Positions 1 through 5,965 are shown, numbered from the stretch's first letter. The stretch is 7,243 bases of DNA from Clostridia bacterium (GCA_900772745.1 CAAGRV010000205.1:1-7243); one strand, 5' to 3'. The notes: a model not told the origin generated them from the sequence alone. A program made the numbers and translations.

Positions 1-240
1 GACTAGATTGCACCATTCTCAACACAAATATGATAAAATATTATATATTATATTATATATTATTTATTATTTACAATTTGTTTGTTATCGTCATTCTATA
101 TGTTATTTGTTGTCCAATAAAACATTTGAACTATTAGTCTGATTGGTTCGAATGTGCCTGCTCCTATTTTGCGACCAAACGAAAGTGATAATTTCCGCTA
201 CGCTCCAATAACACTTTGGAGGGCTTTTTAATTTGATTTG
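1..240. other. Intergenic region, AT-rich, no convincing gene
   Basis: No protein gene is supported here. Positions about 31-75 are almost pure A/T with overlapping TATATTA runs, so they could bend or melt easily, but no origin-type boxes are visible. A 35-codon hydrophobic reading frame (30-137, plus strand) is best explained by the A/T composition and has no ribosome binding site. The right part (about 160-230) is more mixed in composition and ends in a terminator-like hairpin annotated separately. A plus-strand RNA or gene ending here could begin outside the window. Confidence 0.6.
203..229 (+). terminator. Possible plus-strand intrinsic terminator
   Basis: CTCCAA (203-208) pairs with TTGGAG (216-221) around a 7-nt loop. 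GGC and five T (225-229) follow. The 6-bp stem is short and the T run is separated from it by three bases, so this is a moderate call. No plus-strand gene is visible upstream in the window; it could end a small RNA or a transcript entering from the left. An alternative stem AAAGTG (182-187) / CACTTT (212-217) would overlap it. Confidence 0.4.
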
Positions 241-314
241 TTAGAATGAGGGGGCGCTCTCTTCTATTGATAATAAAATAAATCCGTAAAGAAAGGCTAC
301 CTTGTGCAAAGGGA

Positions 315-373
315 GCTGTCGCACGCAACATAAGTGGAGTGTGACTGAGGGATTGTCACCTATTTGTGACAGC
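315..373. repeat. Nested inverted repeat, resembles dispersed Firmicutes repeat
   Basis: GCTGTC (315-320) is the inverse of GACAGC (368-373); the arms extend to AC/GT if two bases bulge. Inside, TGTCAC (354-359) pairs with GTGACA (366-371), and GTGAC (341-345) can instead pair with GTCAC (355-359). The wording GGGAGCTGTC ... GACTGAGGGATTGTC resembles short non-coding repeats I recall scattered between genes of gut Clostridia. That comparison is from memory and unverified. Confidence 0.4.
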
Positions 374-449
374 AACATATCCATATAAAAGACTGCCCCT
401 TAGATAACGGAAAGTGGCTTGCGGTGAGCGGAGCGGAAACAAGACGATA

Positions 450-477
450 GGGATTGATAAACTGACTATCTTATCCC
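450..477. repeat. Hairpin-forming inverted repeat
   Basis: GGGAT (450-454) pairs with ATCCC (473-477) and GATA (456-459) pairs with TATC (467-470), around a small 1x2 internal loop and a 7-nt apical loop. It is the first of several consecutive hairpins in 450-675 and has no T run of its own on either strand. Confidence 0.35.
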
Positions 478-479
478 CT

Positions 480-511
480 CTGTCCGACTACATAGTCATT
501 CCGTCGGACAG
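480..511. repeat. Perfect 9-bp inverted repeat
   Basis: CTGTCCGAC (480-488) is exactly the inverse of GTCGGACAG (503-511), with a 14-nt loop. It is followed after two bases by another strong hairpin (514-530). No T run flanks it, so it does not look like a terminator. It could be a protein-binding dyad or an arm of a decayed mobile repeat. Confidence 0.55.
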
Positions 512-534
512 CTCCCCTTACCATAAGGGGCGCT
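510..534. repeat. Compact hairpin CCCCTTA/TAAGGGG
   Basis: CCCCTTA (514-520) pairs with TAAGGGG (524-530) across a 3-nt loop. After one T/C mismatch, AGC (510-512) and GCT (532-534) extend the stem. The right arm is also one of the AGGGGCGCTC direct repeats, so this copy has acquired or kept an inverted partner that the others lack. Confidence 0.55.
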
Positions 535-615
535 CACAATACGGATAAGCTCGGACAGCCACAAAATAGTTTTAGACAGCAAGGGGCGCTCTTTTAATCG
601 GATAAACAGAAGGGG

Positions 616-647
616 GTACTCTCTATAATGATAATAAAAGAGAGTAC
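616..647. repeat. Perfect 9-bp inverted repeat next to the operon terminator
   Basis: GTACTCTCT (616-624) is the exact inverse of AGAGAGTAC (639-647), with a 14-nt AT-rich loop. It lies just beyond the minus-strand terminator at 652-675. On the minus strand it would form right after the U run, so it could be a second, weaker stop or a 3'-end structure. Its left arm belongs to the 611 copy of the direct-repeat family. Confidence 0.5.
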
Positions 648-675
648 AAAAATAGCGAGTCCGAAGACTCGCTAT
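641..675 (-). terminator. Intrinsic terminator of the NifU-like/GGGtGRT operon
   Basis: A perfect 10-bp stem, ATAGCGAGTC (652-661) with GACTCGCTAT (666-675), encloses a 4-nt loop. Read on the minus strand the loop is TTCG closed by a C-G pair, the extra-stable cUUCGg tetraloop. Four T (651-648) and a further T-rich stretch follow on the minus strand. It begins 31 nt after the stop codon of the GGGtGRT gene. The plus-strand side is also fairly T-rich, so weak bidirectional action is possible. Confidence 0.85.
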
Positions 676-706
676 GATTTTGATTTGTTTTGGTGAATTG
701 GCTAAA

Positions 707-1711
707 TTATTTTGCCAAACCTTCTTGAACTGCAACTGCGCAAGCAACAGATGCGCCTACCATTGGGTTGTTACCCATACCGATAAGTCCCATCATTTCT
801 ACGTGTGCTGGAACAGAAGAAGAACCTGCGAATTGGGCATCAGAGTGCATACGACCCATTGTGTCGGTCATACCATAAGATGCTGGACCTGCAGCCATGT
901 TGTCTGGGTGCAATGTTCTACCTGTGCCACCGCCTGATGCAACAGAGAAGTACTTTTTACCATTCTCGATACACCACTTTTTGTAAGTGCCAGCAACTGG
1001 GTGTTGGAAACGAGTAGGGTTGGTTGAGTTGCCGGTGATAGAAACGTCAACGTGCTCGTGTTTCATAATTGCTACGCCTTCTACTACGTCGTCAGCGCCA
1101 TAAACTCTTACTGCACTTCTTTCGCCAGTGCTGTATGGAGTAGTAGATACAACGTTGAGTTCCTCGGTAGAGTAGTCAAGCTTGGTTTGAACATAAGTAA
1201 AACCATTGATACGGCTGATGATTTGAGCAGCATCTTTTCCAAGACCATTGAGGATAACTTGAAGTGGTTGTTTTCTTACTTTGTTGGCTGTTTTAGCGAT
1301 ACCGATAGCACCTTCTGCAGCAGCAAAAGACTCGTGACCAGCCAAGAAAGCAAAGCACTTTGTTTCTTCTCTGAGGAGCATAGCTGCAAGATTGCCGTGG
1401 CCAAGACCTACTTTGCGGTTGTCAGCAACAGAGCCAGGGATACAGAAACTTTGGAGACCTACACCGATTGCCTCAGCAGCGTCAGCAGCCTTTGTGCAAT
1501 TCTTCTTGATAGCGATAGCGCAACCAACTGTGTATGCCCAAACTGCGTTCTCGAATGCGATAGGTTGGATACCTTTTACGATAGCTTCACAATCTACACC
1601 TTTTTCAAGACAGATTTCTCTTGCCTCTTCGAGAGAAGAGATGCCATATTCTGCCAATGTCTTGGTGATTTTGTCAATTCTTCTAGAATAACTTTCAAAT
1701 GTAACTGCCAT
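707..1711 (-). CDS. GGGtGRT-family protein, function unknown
   Basis: The 334-aa product carries the motif that names this family, GGGTGRT, at residues 260-266, within a glycine-rich, well-conserved-looking C-terminal half (residues about 225-320, rich in G, N, H and M). There is no signal peptide or clear membrane segment, so it is probably cytosolic. Eight cysteines are scattered (C34, C41, C64, C72, C90, C119, C247, C324) without a tight CxxC metal motif. The start is well supported: AGGAGG (1719-1724 on the complement) lies 7 nt before the ATG and overlaps the stop codon of the upstream gene. The 12-nt gap to the NifU-like gene and the terminator at 652-675 show that the two form one operon. 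Family knowledge, from memory: GGGtGRT proteins are commonly found beside such scaffold-like proteins, but no biochemical function is established. A role connected with Fe-S clusters is inference from context only. Confidence 0.9.
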   Translation of the reverse strand: MAVTFESYSRRIDKITKTLAEYGISSLEEAREICLEKGVDCEAIVKGIQPIAFENAVWAYTVGCAIAIKKNCTKAADAAEAIGVGLQSFCIPGSVADNRKVGLGHGNLAAMLLREETKCFAFLAGHESFAAAEGAIGIAKTANKVRKQPLQVILNGLGKDAAQIISRINGFTYVQTKLDYSTEELNVVSTTPYSTGERSAVRVYGADDVVEGVAIMKHEHVDVSITGNSTNPTRFQHPVAGTYKKWCIENGKKYFSVASGGGTGRTLHPDNMAAGPASYGMTDTMGRMHSDAQFAGSSSVPAHVEMMGLIGMGNNPMVGASVACAVAVQEGLAK

Positions 1712-1723
1712 ACCTATTCCTCC

Positions 1724-2416
1724 TTATTCCTTACGTGGGTTAATTTTCTTAACCGCATCGTTGAATCTACCATAGTTGTTGGTGAATTTTACAAGTGCGT
1801 CGTTGGCACTCATACCGTTTGAAATAGCGTCCATCATTTTGCCAAGGTTGACAAACTCATAACCGATAACGTTGTCGTTCTCGTCAAGACCGATACGGGT
1901 AACATAACCTTCTGCCATTTCGAGATATCTTACGCCCTTAGCGTTGGTAGAGTACATTGTACCAACTTGGGAACGCAAACCTTTGCCTAGGTCTTCAAGA
2001 CCAGCGCCGATTGGCAAACCGCCTTCAGAGAAAGCAGATTGAGTTCTACCATAAACAATTTGTAGGAACAACTCTCTCATAGCTGTGTTGATAGCGTCGC
2101 ACACAAGGTCTGTGTTGAGAGCCTCAAGAATTGTCTTGCCAGGCAAGATTTCTGCAGCCATAGCAGCAGAGTGGGTCATACCAGAACAGCCAAGTGTTTC
2201 TACCAAAGCCTCTTCGATGATACCATCTTTTACGTTGAGAGTAAGTTTGCAAGCGCCTTGTTGAGGAGCACACCAGCCTACACCGTGAGTAAGACCGCTG
2301 ATGTCTTTGATCTCTTTTGATTGAACCCATTTTCCTTCTTCAGGAATTGGAGCTGGACCATGGTTGGCACCTTTGGCAACCTTACACATCTTCAAAACTT
2401 CATTTGAATATTCCAT
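1724..2416 (-). CDS. NifU/IscU-like iron-sulfur cluster assembly scaffold protein
   Basis: The 230-aa product resembles the NifU N-terminal/IscU scaffold fold, on which Fe-S clusters are built before transfer to client proteins. The clearest segment is at residues about 70-100, where LGCSGMTHSAAMAAEILPGK matches the IscU pattern of a cysteine loop followed by a GKT-type turn. Candidate cluster ligands are C49, C56, C77 and C106. At 230 aa it is longer than classical IscU (about 130 aa); the C-terminal part from about residue 140 is not a recognised NifU Fe-S or thioredoxin-like domain. The start at 2416 is chosen because AGGAGG lies 8 nt upstream and because the promoter's -10 box sits at 2455-2460, so the in-frame ATG at 2464 is upstream of the transcript start. 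It leads an operon with the GGGtGRT gene. No cysteine desulfurase (iscS/nifS/sufS) is in the window, so a role in general Fe-S assembly is not shown. Confidence 0.85.
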   Translation of the reverse strand: MEYSNEVLKMCKVAKGANHGPAPIPEEGKWVQSKEIKDISGLTHGVGWCAPQQGACKLTLNVKDGIIEEALVETLGCSGMTHSAAMAAEILPGKTILEALNTDLVCDAINTAMRELFLQIVYGRTQSAFSEGGLPIGAGLEDLGKGLRSQVGTMYSTNAKGVRYLEMAEGYVTRIGLDENDNVIGYEFVNLGKMMDAISNGMSANDALVKFTNNYGRFNDAVKKINPRKE

Positions 2417-2424
2417 TAGGAATT

Positions 2425-2430
2425 CCTCCT
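2425..2430 (-). promoter_or_regulatory. Ribosome binding site that sets the NifU-like start
   Basis: The complement reads AGGAGG, the full anti-16S consensus, 8 nt before the ATG at 2416. The in-frame ATG 16 codons upstream (2464) has no such site and overlaps the promoter, so the shorter 230-aa product is preferred. Confidence 0.85.
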
Positions 2431-2454
2431 TAAAAAATTTTCTATTCTTGTTTG

Positions 2455-2483
2455 AGTATATCATATTGTGGCAGATTTTTCAA
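2455..2483 (-). promoter_or_regulatory. Sigma-A promoter for the NifU-like/GGGtGRT operon
   Basis: On the complement, -35 TTGAAA (2478-2483) and -10 TATACT (2455-2460) are separated by exactly 17 bp. Each matches consensus at 5 of 6 positions. Transcription should begin near 2448, giving a leader of about 30 nt that contains the ribosome binding site. No operator dyad or riboswitch fits in so short a leader. Confidence 0.75.
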
Positions 2484-2889
2484 AGGTTTTTTGTATAATT
2501 GTTAAAAATATAAGTAAAGAATAATGCTGGCAAATTTTGTTGGGGAGAATTTATCCCAAATTACGATTTTGTGTGATGAGCATTTTTCAAGCATAAAATA
2601 TGCAAAAACTCGATACATATCGCCCAAAATACAATTTTGGCAATGTAAAAAATGCGTGTTGGACGAAAAATTGATTGGCTGAAAAAGTGTAAAAATGATT
2701 GGGAATAAAGCAAAATAACGCTACCATTTTTCCAATTTTGCAAGCGAAATTTTGCGGGCAAGGGCGGGCGTATTTTGAGCCAAACTGAGTAGCCCAGCAG
2801 ACAAAAAGCTGAAAAATATACCCAATATCTAGGAAATATCGCAAATGTTCGTCAATTATAAAATATTCTTACCAAAAATCAATAAAGTG
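2484..2889. other. Divergent intergenic region, about 400 bp, no convincing gene
   Basis: This spacer separates the NifU-like operon from tyrS. Two overlapping minus-strand reading frames (2561-2761 and 2587-2844) have no ribosome binding site, are rich in F, C, Y and I as expected of translated AT-rich spacer, and share no recognisable domain. Visible content: one copy of an interspersed repeat (2596-2639), small hairpins GCATA/TATGC (2591-2603) and CCAAAAT/ATTTTGG (2624-2640), and a local G-rich patch (about 2754-2769). No T-box, other riboswitch or tRNA gene was recognised. Confidence 0.6.
2596..2639 (+). repeat. Interspersed repeat, copy 1 (inverted relative to 6091-6133)
   Basis: Positions 2602-2622 (21 nt, GCAAAAACTCGATAC...) match the reverse complement of 6108-6128 exactly. 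The similarity continues through one mismatch, CCA, three mismatches, then TACAATTTTG, giving 34 of 38 identical over 2602-2639. AAATA upstream also matches if one base is gapped. The right part contains the CCAAAAT/ATTTTGG hairpin (2624-2640). Nothing suggests it is coding. Confidence 0.75.
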
Positions 2890-2918
2890 TTTACTTTGGA
2901 GCGGTATAGTGTTATAAT
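2890..2918 (+). promoter_or_regulatory. Sigma-A promoter for tyrS-yigZ-ilvE
   Basis: -35 TTTACT (2890-2895, 4 of 6) and a perfect -10 TATAAT (2913-2918) are spaced 17 bp apart. Transcription should begin near 2925, leaving a leader of about 27 nt. That is far too short for a T-box, so tyrS here appears not to be under tRNA-responsive attenuation if this is the main promoter. Confidence 0.75.
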
Positions 2919-2951
2919 CTATTTTATAAAATAAAATCAAGGAGAAAACAA

Positions 2952-4169
2952 ATGCAAATCAAAACAAATATTATGGACACATTGAGAGAAAGAGGCTTTA
3001 TCAAACAAGTAGTGTTTGAAGAAGAGCTCTACGAAATGCTCGGTAAGGAAAGTGTGCCTTTTTATATTGGTTTTGATCCAACAGCAGACAGCTTGCATGT
3101 AGGACACTTCCTAGCCCTTATGGCTATGAGTCACATGCAAAGAGCTGGTCATAAGCCAATCGTTCTCATCGGTGGCGGAACTGGTAAAATCGGTGACCCA
3201 TCAGGCAGAACAGATATGCGTCAAATGATGACCAACGAAACTATTGCTCACAACTGTGATTGTTTCAAAAAGCAAATGTCAAAATTCTTCTCTTTCGAGG
3301 GAGAGAATGCTGCCATTATGGTCAACAACGCTGATTGGTTGGACGGGCTCAATTATATTGAGTTTATCAGAGAAATCGGATCTTTGTTCTCTGTAAACAA
3401 AATGCTTACAGCTGAGTGTTTCAAAAGCCGTATGGAAAAGGGACTTTCATTTTTGGAGTTTAACTATATGCTTATGCAAAGCTATGACTTCCTATATCTT
3501 TTCCAAAATTATGGCTGTAAGCTAGAATGTGGTGGCGATGACCAATGGTCTAACATTCTTGCAGGTGCTGACCTTATCCGCAGAAAAGAGGGCAAGCCAG
3601 CATTCGCAATGACATTCCAACTTCTTACTACCAGCGAGGGTAAGAAAATGGGCAAAACCCAAAAGGGCGCTGTATGGCTCGACGCCAACAAAACAACCCC
3701 TTATGAGTTCTATCAATATTGGAGAAATATTGACGACAGCGACGTTGAAAAATGTATGAAATTGTTGACATATATGCCACTTGAAGAAATCAACGAGCTT
3801 TGCCAATACCAAGACGAAAGAATCAACAATGCCAAAGCAAGACTTGCTTTCGAGGTGACCAAGATTGTGCACGGCGAAGAACTTGCTACCCAAGCTCAAA
3901 ACCAAGCTCAAGCCGCTTTTGGTGGCGATGATGCCAATATGCCAAGCGCAACAATCGGCGTAGGTGTGACCAACATTATTGACGTGCTTTGCGCACTCAA
4001 AGTTTGCAAATCAAAGAGCGAGGCTAGACAACTTATCACAGGTGGCGGTATCCGTATCGGCGAAGAGAAAATATCTAGCATTGACTACACTTTGACAGAC
4101 AGCGAACTTGCCAATGGTTTCGTGCTCCACAAGGGCAAGAAAATCCATATCAAGGTGACCGTTGAATGA
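2952..4169 (+). CDS. tyrS: Tyrosine--tRNA ligase
   Basis: The 405-aa product is a full-length bacterial tyrosyl-tRNA synthetase, which activates tyrosine with ATP and loads it onto tRNA-Tyr in the cytosol. The class I signatures are both present: HVGH (residues 49-52, the HIGH motif) after FDPTADSL, and KMGKT (232-236, the KMSKS-loop variant usual in this family). GGGTGKIGDPSGR (74-86) and Y172/Q176/D179 in YMLMQSYD match the tyrosine pocket, and GGDDQWSN (194-201) matches the conserved GGSDQWGN block. An S4-type RNA-binding domain occupies about residues 340-400. The start is supported by AAGGAG (2939-2944) 7 nt upstream; the in-frame ATG seven codons later has no such site. It is the first gene of an operon with yigZ and ilvE. 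Nothing is truncated or unusual. Confidence 0.97.
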   Translation: MQIKTNIMDTLRERGFIKQVVFEEELYEMLGKESVPFYIGFDPTADSLHVGHFLALMAMSHMQRAGHKPIVLIGGGTGKIGDPSGRTDMRQMMTNETIAHNCDCFKKQMSKFFSFEGENAAIMVNNADWLDGLNYIEFIREIGSLFSVNKMLTAECFKSRMEKGLSFLEFNYMLMQSYDFLYLFQNYGCKLECGGDDQWSNILAGADLIRRKEGKPAFAMTFQLLTTSEGKKMGKTQKGAVWLDANKTTPYEFYQYWRNIDDSDVEKCMKLLTYMPLEEINELCQYQDERINNAKARLAFEVTKIVHGEELATQAQNQAQAAFGGDDANMPSATIGVGVTNIIDVLCALKVCKSKSEARQLITGGGIRIGEEKISSIDYTLTDSELANGFVLHKGKKIHIKVTVE

Positions 4170-4807
4170 GCATAGCGAAAGATAGTTATCACAGCGTGAA
4201 GGAGATTTTTCGTGACGAACAAGTCATCAACAAATCTCGTTTTATCACGACTTTGGTACCTATAAAAGACTATGACGACGCTATCTGCAACGCCAAAATA
4301 ATAGCCAAAGAATACAGCGACGCAACGCACAACTGCTATGCTTTTATATCCAATACCACCACCACCGAACAACGCTTTTCGGACGATGGAGAGCCACAAG
4401 GAACGGCGGGTATTCCAATACTGGAAGTGCTCAAAAAACGCAACTGTTGTATGACGCTTGCCGTGGTGACAAGATATTTTGGCGGTATCAAATTGGGGGC
4501 TAGCGGACTGGTAGGAGCGTATAGCTCGTCGGTGTCCAAAGCCTTGGACAAAGCTCTGCTCGTGGACAACGTGTGGGCTAGCAAAGGCGAAATCGTATGC
4601 GACTATGGCTATTATAAAAAAGTTGTAGAATTGGTCGAACAATACCAAGGAGAGCTAGTGGACACTATCTATGACAATGCGGTTACGCTGGTGGTGCAAC
4701 TGCGAGAAGAAAGTGTCGTATCATTCCAAGAAAAACTCGTTGACTTGTCGCTCGGCAAGTCGACGCTCAAAATCAAGAATAAGGGATATTTTCAATTCCA
4801 ACTATAA
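4166..4807 (+). CDS. yigZ: YigZ/IMPACT family protein
   Basis: The 213-aa product matches the YigZ (YvyE) family: an N-terminal UPF0029/IMPACT domain (residues about 15-125) and a C-terminal DUF1949-type domain (about 140-200). Diagnostic blocks are KSRF (23-26), FSDDGEPQGTAG (71-82) and TRYFGGIKLGASGLVGAY (102-119). Eukaryotic IMPACT regulates the kinase GCN2. The exact role of the bacterial protein is unsettled; binding to RNA or the translation machinery has been suggested, and some relatives were once annotated as proline dipeptidases without firm support. The ATG overlaps the tyrS stop codon (ATGA, 4-nt overlap), so translation is probably coupled; a weak AAGGTGA lies 7 nt upstream inside tyrS. 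Co-transcription with an aminoacyl-tRNA synthetase fits a translation-related role, but that is inference. Confidence 0.92.
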   Translation: MSIAKDSYHSVKEIFRDEQVINKSRFITTLVPIKDYDDAICNAKIIAKEYSDATHNCYAFISNTTTTEQRFSDDGEPQGTAGIPILEVLKKRNCCMTLAVVTRYFGGIKLGASGLVGAYSSSVSKALDKALLVDNVWASKGEIVCDYGYYKKVVELVEQYQGELVDTIYDNAVTLVVQLREESVVSFQEKLVDLSLGKSTLKIKNKGYFQFQL

Positions 4808-4821
4808 AAGGGGTATATTCT

Positions 4822-5877
4822 ATGAAAGTTACAAAAAGTACAAATTTGAAAGCAAAACCCGACTTTTCCAAGCTTGGCTTTGGCAAGTATTTTACTGACC
4901 ATATGCTAGTTATGGAGTACGAAAACGGCAAGTGGAACGAACCGGAAATTGTGCCATACGCTCCATTCGAAATGTATCCTGCAACCAACGTTTTGCACTA
5001 TGCGCAAGGAATTTTTGAAGGTGCGAAAGCTTACAAGACCAAGGCTGGCAAAATTACTTGTTTCCGTATTGACGACAACTTTGCTCGTATGAACAGAAGT
5101 GCTGAAAGAATGTGTATGCCTACATTCGACAGCAAGGTGGTCAAAGAGGCATTGTTCGAGCTACTAAAATTGGAGGCTGACTGGATTCCAACCGAGCTAG
5201 GCACAGCACTTTATATCCGTCCAACAATGATTGCTGACGAAGAAGTGCTTGGCGTTCATTCTAGCCACAAATTCAAATTCTTCATCATTCTATCACCAGT
5301 TGGCTCTTACTATGCCAACGGAATGCAACCAACCCGAATTTTGGTCGAAGAAGAGTATGTCAGAGCTCCACTTGGAGGCACTGGCGAGGCCAAATGTATG
5401 GGCAACTATGCTTGTAGTTTGTATGCCGGCGAAAAGGCTAACAGACTAGGTTATGACCAAGCTTTGTGGCTTGATGCCAAAGAGCACAAGTACGTCGAAG
5501 AAGTAGGCAGTATGAATATGTTCTTTGTCATCGGTGACGAAGTTGTAACCCCTGCTTTGGTGGGCAGTATTTTGCCAGGTATTACCCGCAATTCTTGTAT
5601 CCAAGTTTTGAAGAAATACGGATATAAGGTGAGCGAAAGAAGAATATCAATGGACGAAATCGTCGACGCATACAACAAGGGCGAACTCAAAGAAAGCTTT
5701 GGCTCAGGCACAGCGGCAGTCATCTCTCCAGTCGGCGTAATCGGCTATCAAGGCAAAGATATGCTTATCAACGATGGCAAGATGGGTGCTATCACCGAAT
5801 TCTTGTACGACAAAATCACTGGTATCCAAAACGAAAGATACCCAGATGAGTTTGGTTGGATAACCGAAATCAAATAG
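4822..5877 (+). CDS. ilvE: Branched-chain amino acid aminotransferase (PLP fold type IV)
   Basis: The 351-aa product is a branched-chain aminotransferase, which interconverts leucine, isoleucine and valine with their 2-oxo acids, using 2-oxoglutarate/glutamate and pyridoxal phosphate. The length and the motif GGTGEAKCMGNYA (185-197) place it in the eukaryotic-like BCAT subgroup rather than the shorter E. coli IlvE type; K191 is the expected PLP-binding lysine. Other family blocks are the HYAQGIFEGAKAY segment (59-71), VEEVGSMNMFFV (225-236), SILPGITR (249-256) and SGTAAVISPVGVI (295-307). The start has AAAGGGG (4807-4813) 8 nt upstream, directly after the yigZ stop codon. It is the last gene of the operon; a strong terminator follows 15 nt after the stop. 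No other ilv or leu genes are nearby, so it may serve degradation or general nitrogen exchange as well as synthesis. Confidence 0.95.
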   Translation: MKVTKSTNLKAKPDFSKLGFGKYFTDHMLVMEYENGKWNEPEIVPYAPFEMYPATNVLHYAQGIFEGAKAYKTKAGKITCFRIDDNFARMNRSAERMCMPTFDSKVVKEALFELLKLEADWIPTELGTALYIRPTMIADEEVLGVHSSHKFKFFIILSPVGSYYANGMQPTRILVEEEYVRAPLGGTGEAKCMGNYACSLYAGEKANRLGYDQALWLDAKEHKYVEEVGSMNMFFVIGDEVVTPALVGSILPGITRNSCIQVLKKYGYKVSERRISMDEIVDAYNKGELKESFGSGTAAVISPVGVIGYQGKDMLINDGKMGAITEFLYDKITGIQNERYPDEFGWITEIK

Positions 5878-5892
5878 TCAAAAGACAAAACT

Positions 5893-5919
5893 AAGTCCGC
5901 ACCAGTGGCGGACTTTTTT
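5893..5919 (+). terminator. Intrinsic terminator of tyrS-yigZ-ilvE
   Basis: A perfect 8-bp stem, AAGTCCGC (5893-5900) with GCGGACTT (5908-5915), has a 7-nt loop and runs into six T (5914-5919). It lies 15 nt past the ilvE stop codon and closes the operon. Confidence 0.9.
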
Positions 5920-5965
5920 GTTGCAATAATATCGAAAAATTACAAATATAGCAATATAATATAAT

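Larger units (their letters stand above)
249..640 (+). repeat. Cluster of four degenerate short direct repeats
   Basis: Four related segments begin at 249, 525, 581 and 611. Each has an AGGGG(G)-CGCTC-like core followed 6-12 bases later by GATAA. The outermost two are the closest relatives: 249-278 and 611-639 share AGGGGG, then CTCTCT, then TGATAATAAAA, with two substitutions and a 4- or 5-base variable stretch between. The inner two share AAGGGGCGCTC and CGGATAA, and each follows a CGGACAG block (505-511, 552-558). No open reading frame spans the cluster. The copies are too irregular in spacing and sequence for a CRISPR array. Decayed small mobile repeats (MITE- or REP-like) are the likeliest explanation; that is inference. 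Confidence 0.5.

Noticed and set aside
30..137. A 35-codon hydrophobic plus-strand peptide
   Set aside because: It is read from an almost pure A/T tract, with no ribosome binding site; hydrophobicity follows from the base composition.
140..166. A tRNA 3' end or attachment-site remnant, suggested by GGTTCGAAT
   Set aside because: The flanking bases cannot form a T stem (a G where C61 is needed) and there is no acceptor stem, anticodon arm or CCA end.
228..240. KMGKT instead of KMSKS in TyrRS (residues 232-236) considered as an anomaly
   Set aside because: This variant is common in bacterial tyrosyl-tRNA synthetases and does not suggest loss of function; the interval given is in protein residues of tyrS (gene at 2952-4169).
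249..640. A CRISPR array
   Set aside because: The units are irregular in length, sequence and spacing and there are no cas genes.
496..747. An 83-codon minus-strand reading frame overlapping the end of the GGGtGRT gene
   Set aside because: It runs through the operon terminator and the repeat cluster, overlaps the real C-terminus in another frame, and has no ribosome binding site or recognisable domain.
1052..1822. A 256-codon plus-strand reading frame
   Set aside because: It is antisense to the GGGtGRT and NifU-like genes; its cysteine-, serine- and phenylalanine-rich translation is the usual shadow of a real gene.
2414..2464. A longer NifU-like protein starting at the in-frame ATG at 2464
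   Set aside because: That codon lies upstream of the -10 box and has no Shine-Dalgarno sequence, while the ATG at 2416 has a perfect one.
2561..2844. Two overlapping small minus-strand reading frames in the spacer before tyrS
   Set aside because: Neither has a binding site, the composition is that of translated AT-rich spacer, and both cross the interspersed repeat.
2465..2951. A T-box or other riboswitch ahead of tyrS
   Set aside because: I found no T-box antiterminator sequence and no terminator hairpin between the promoter and tyrS, and the leader is only about 27 nt.
4085..4648. A 187-codon minus-strand reading frame
   Set aside because: It is antisense to tyrS and yigZ, both of which have clear family motifs.
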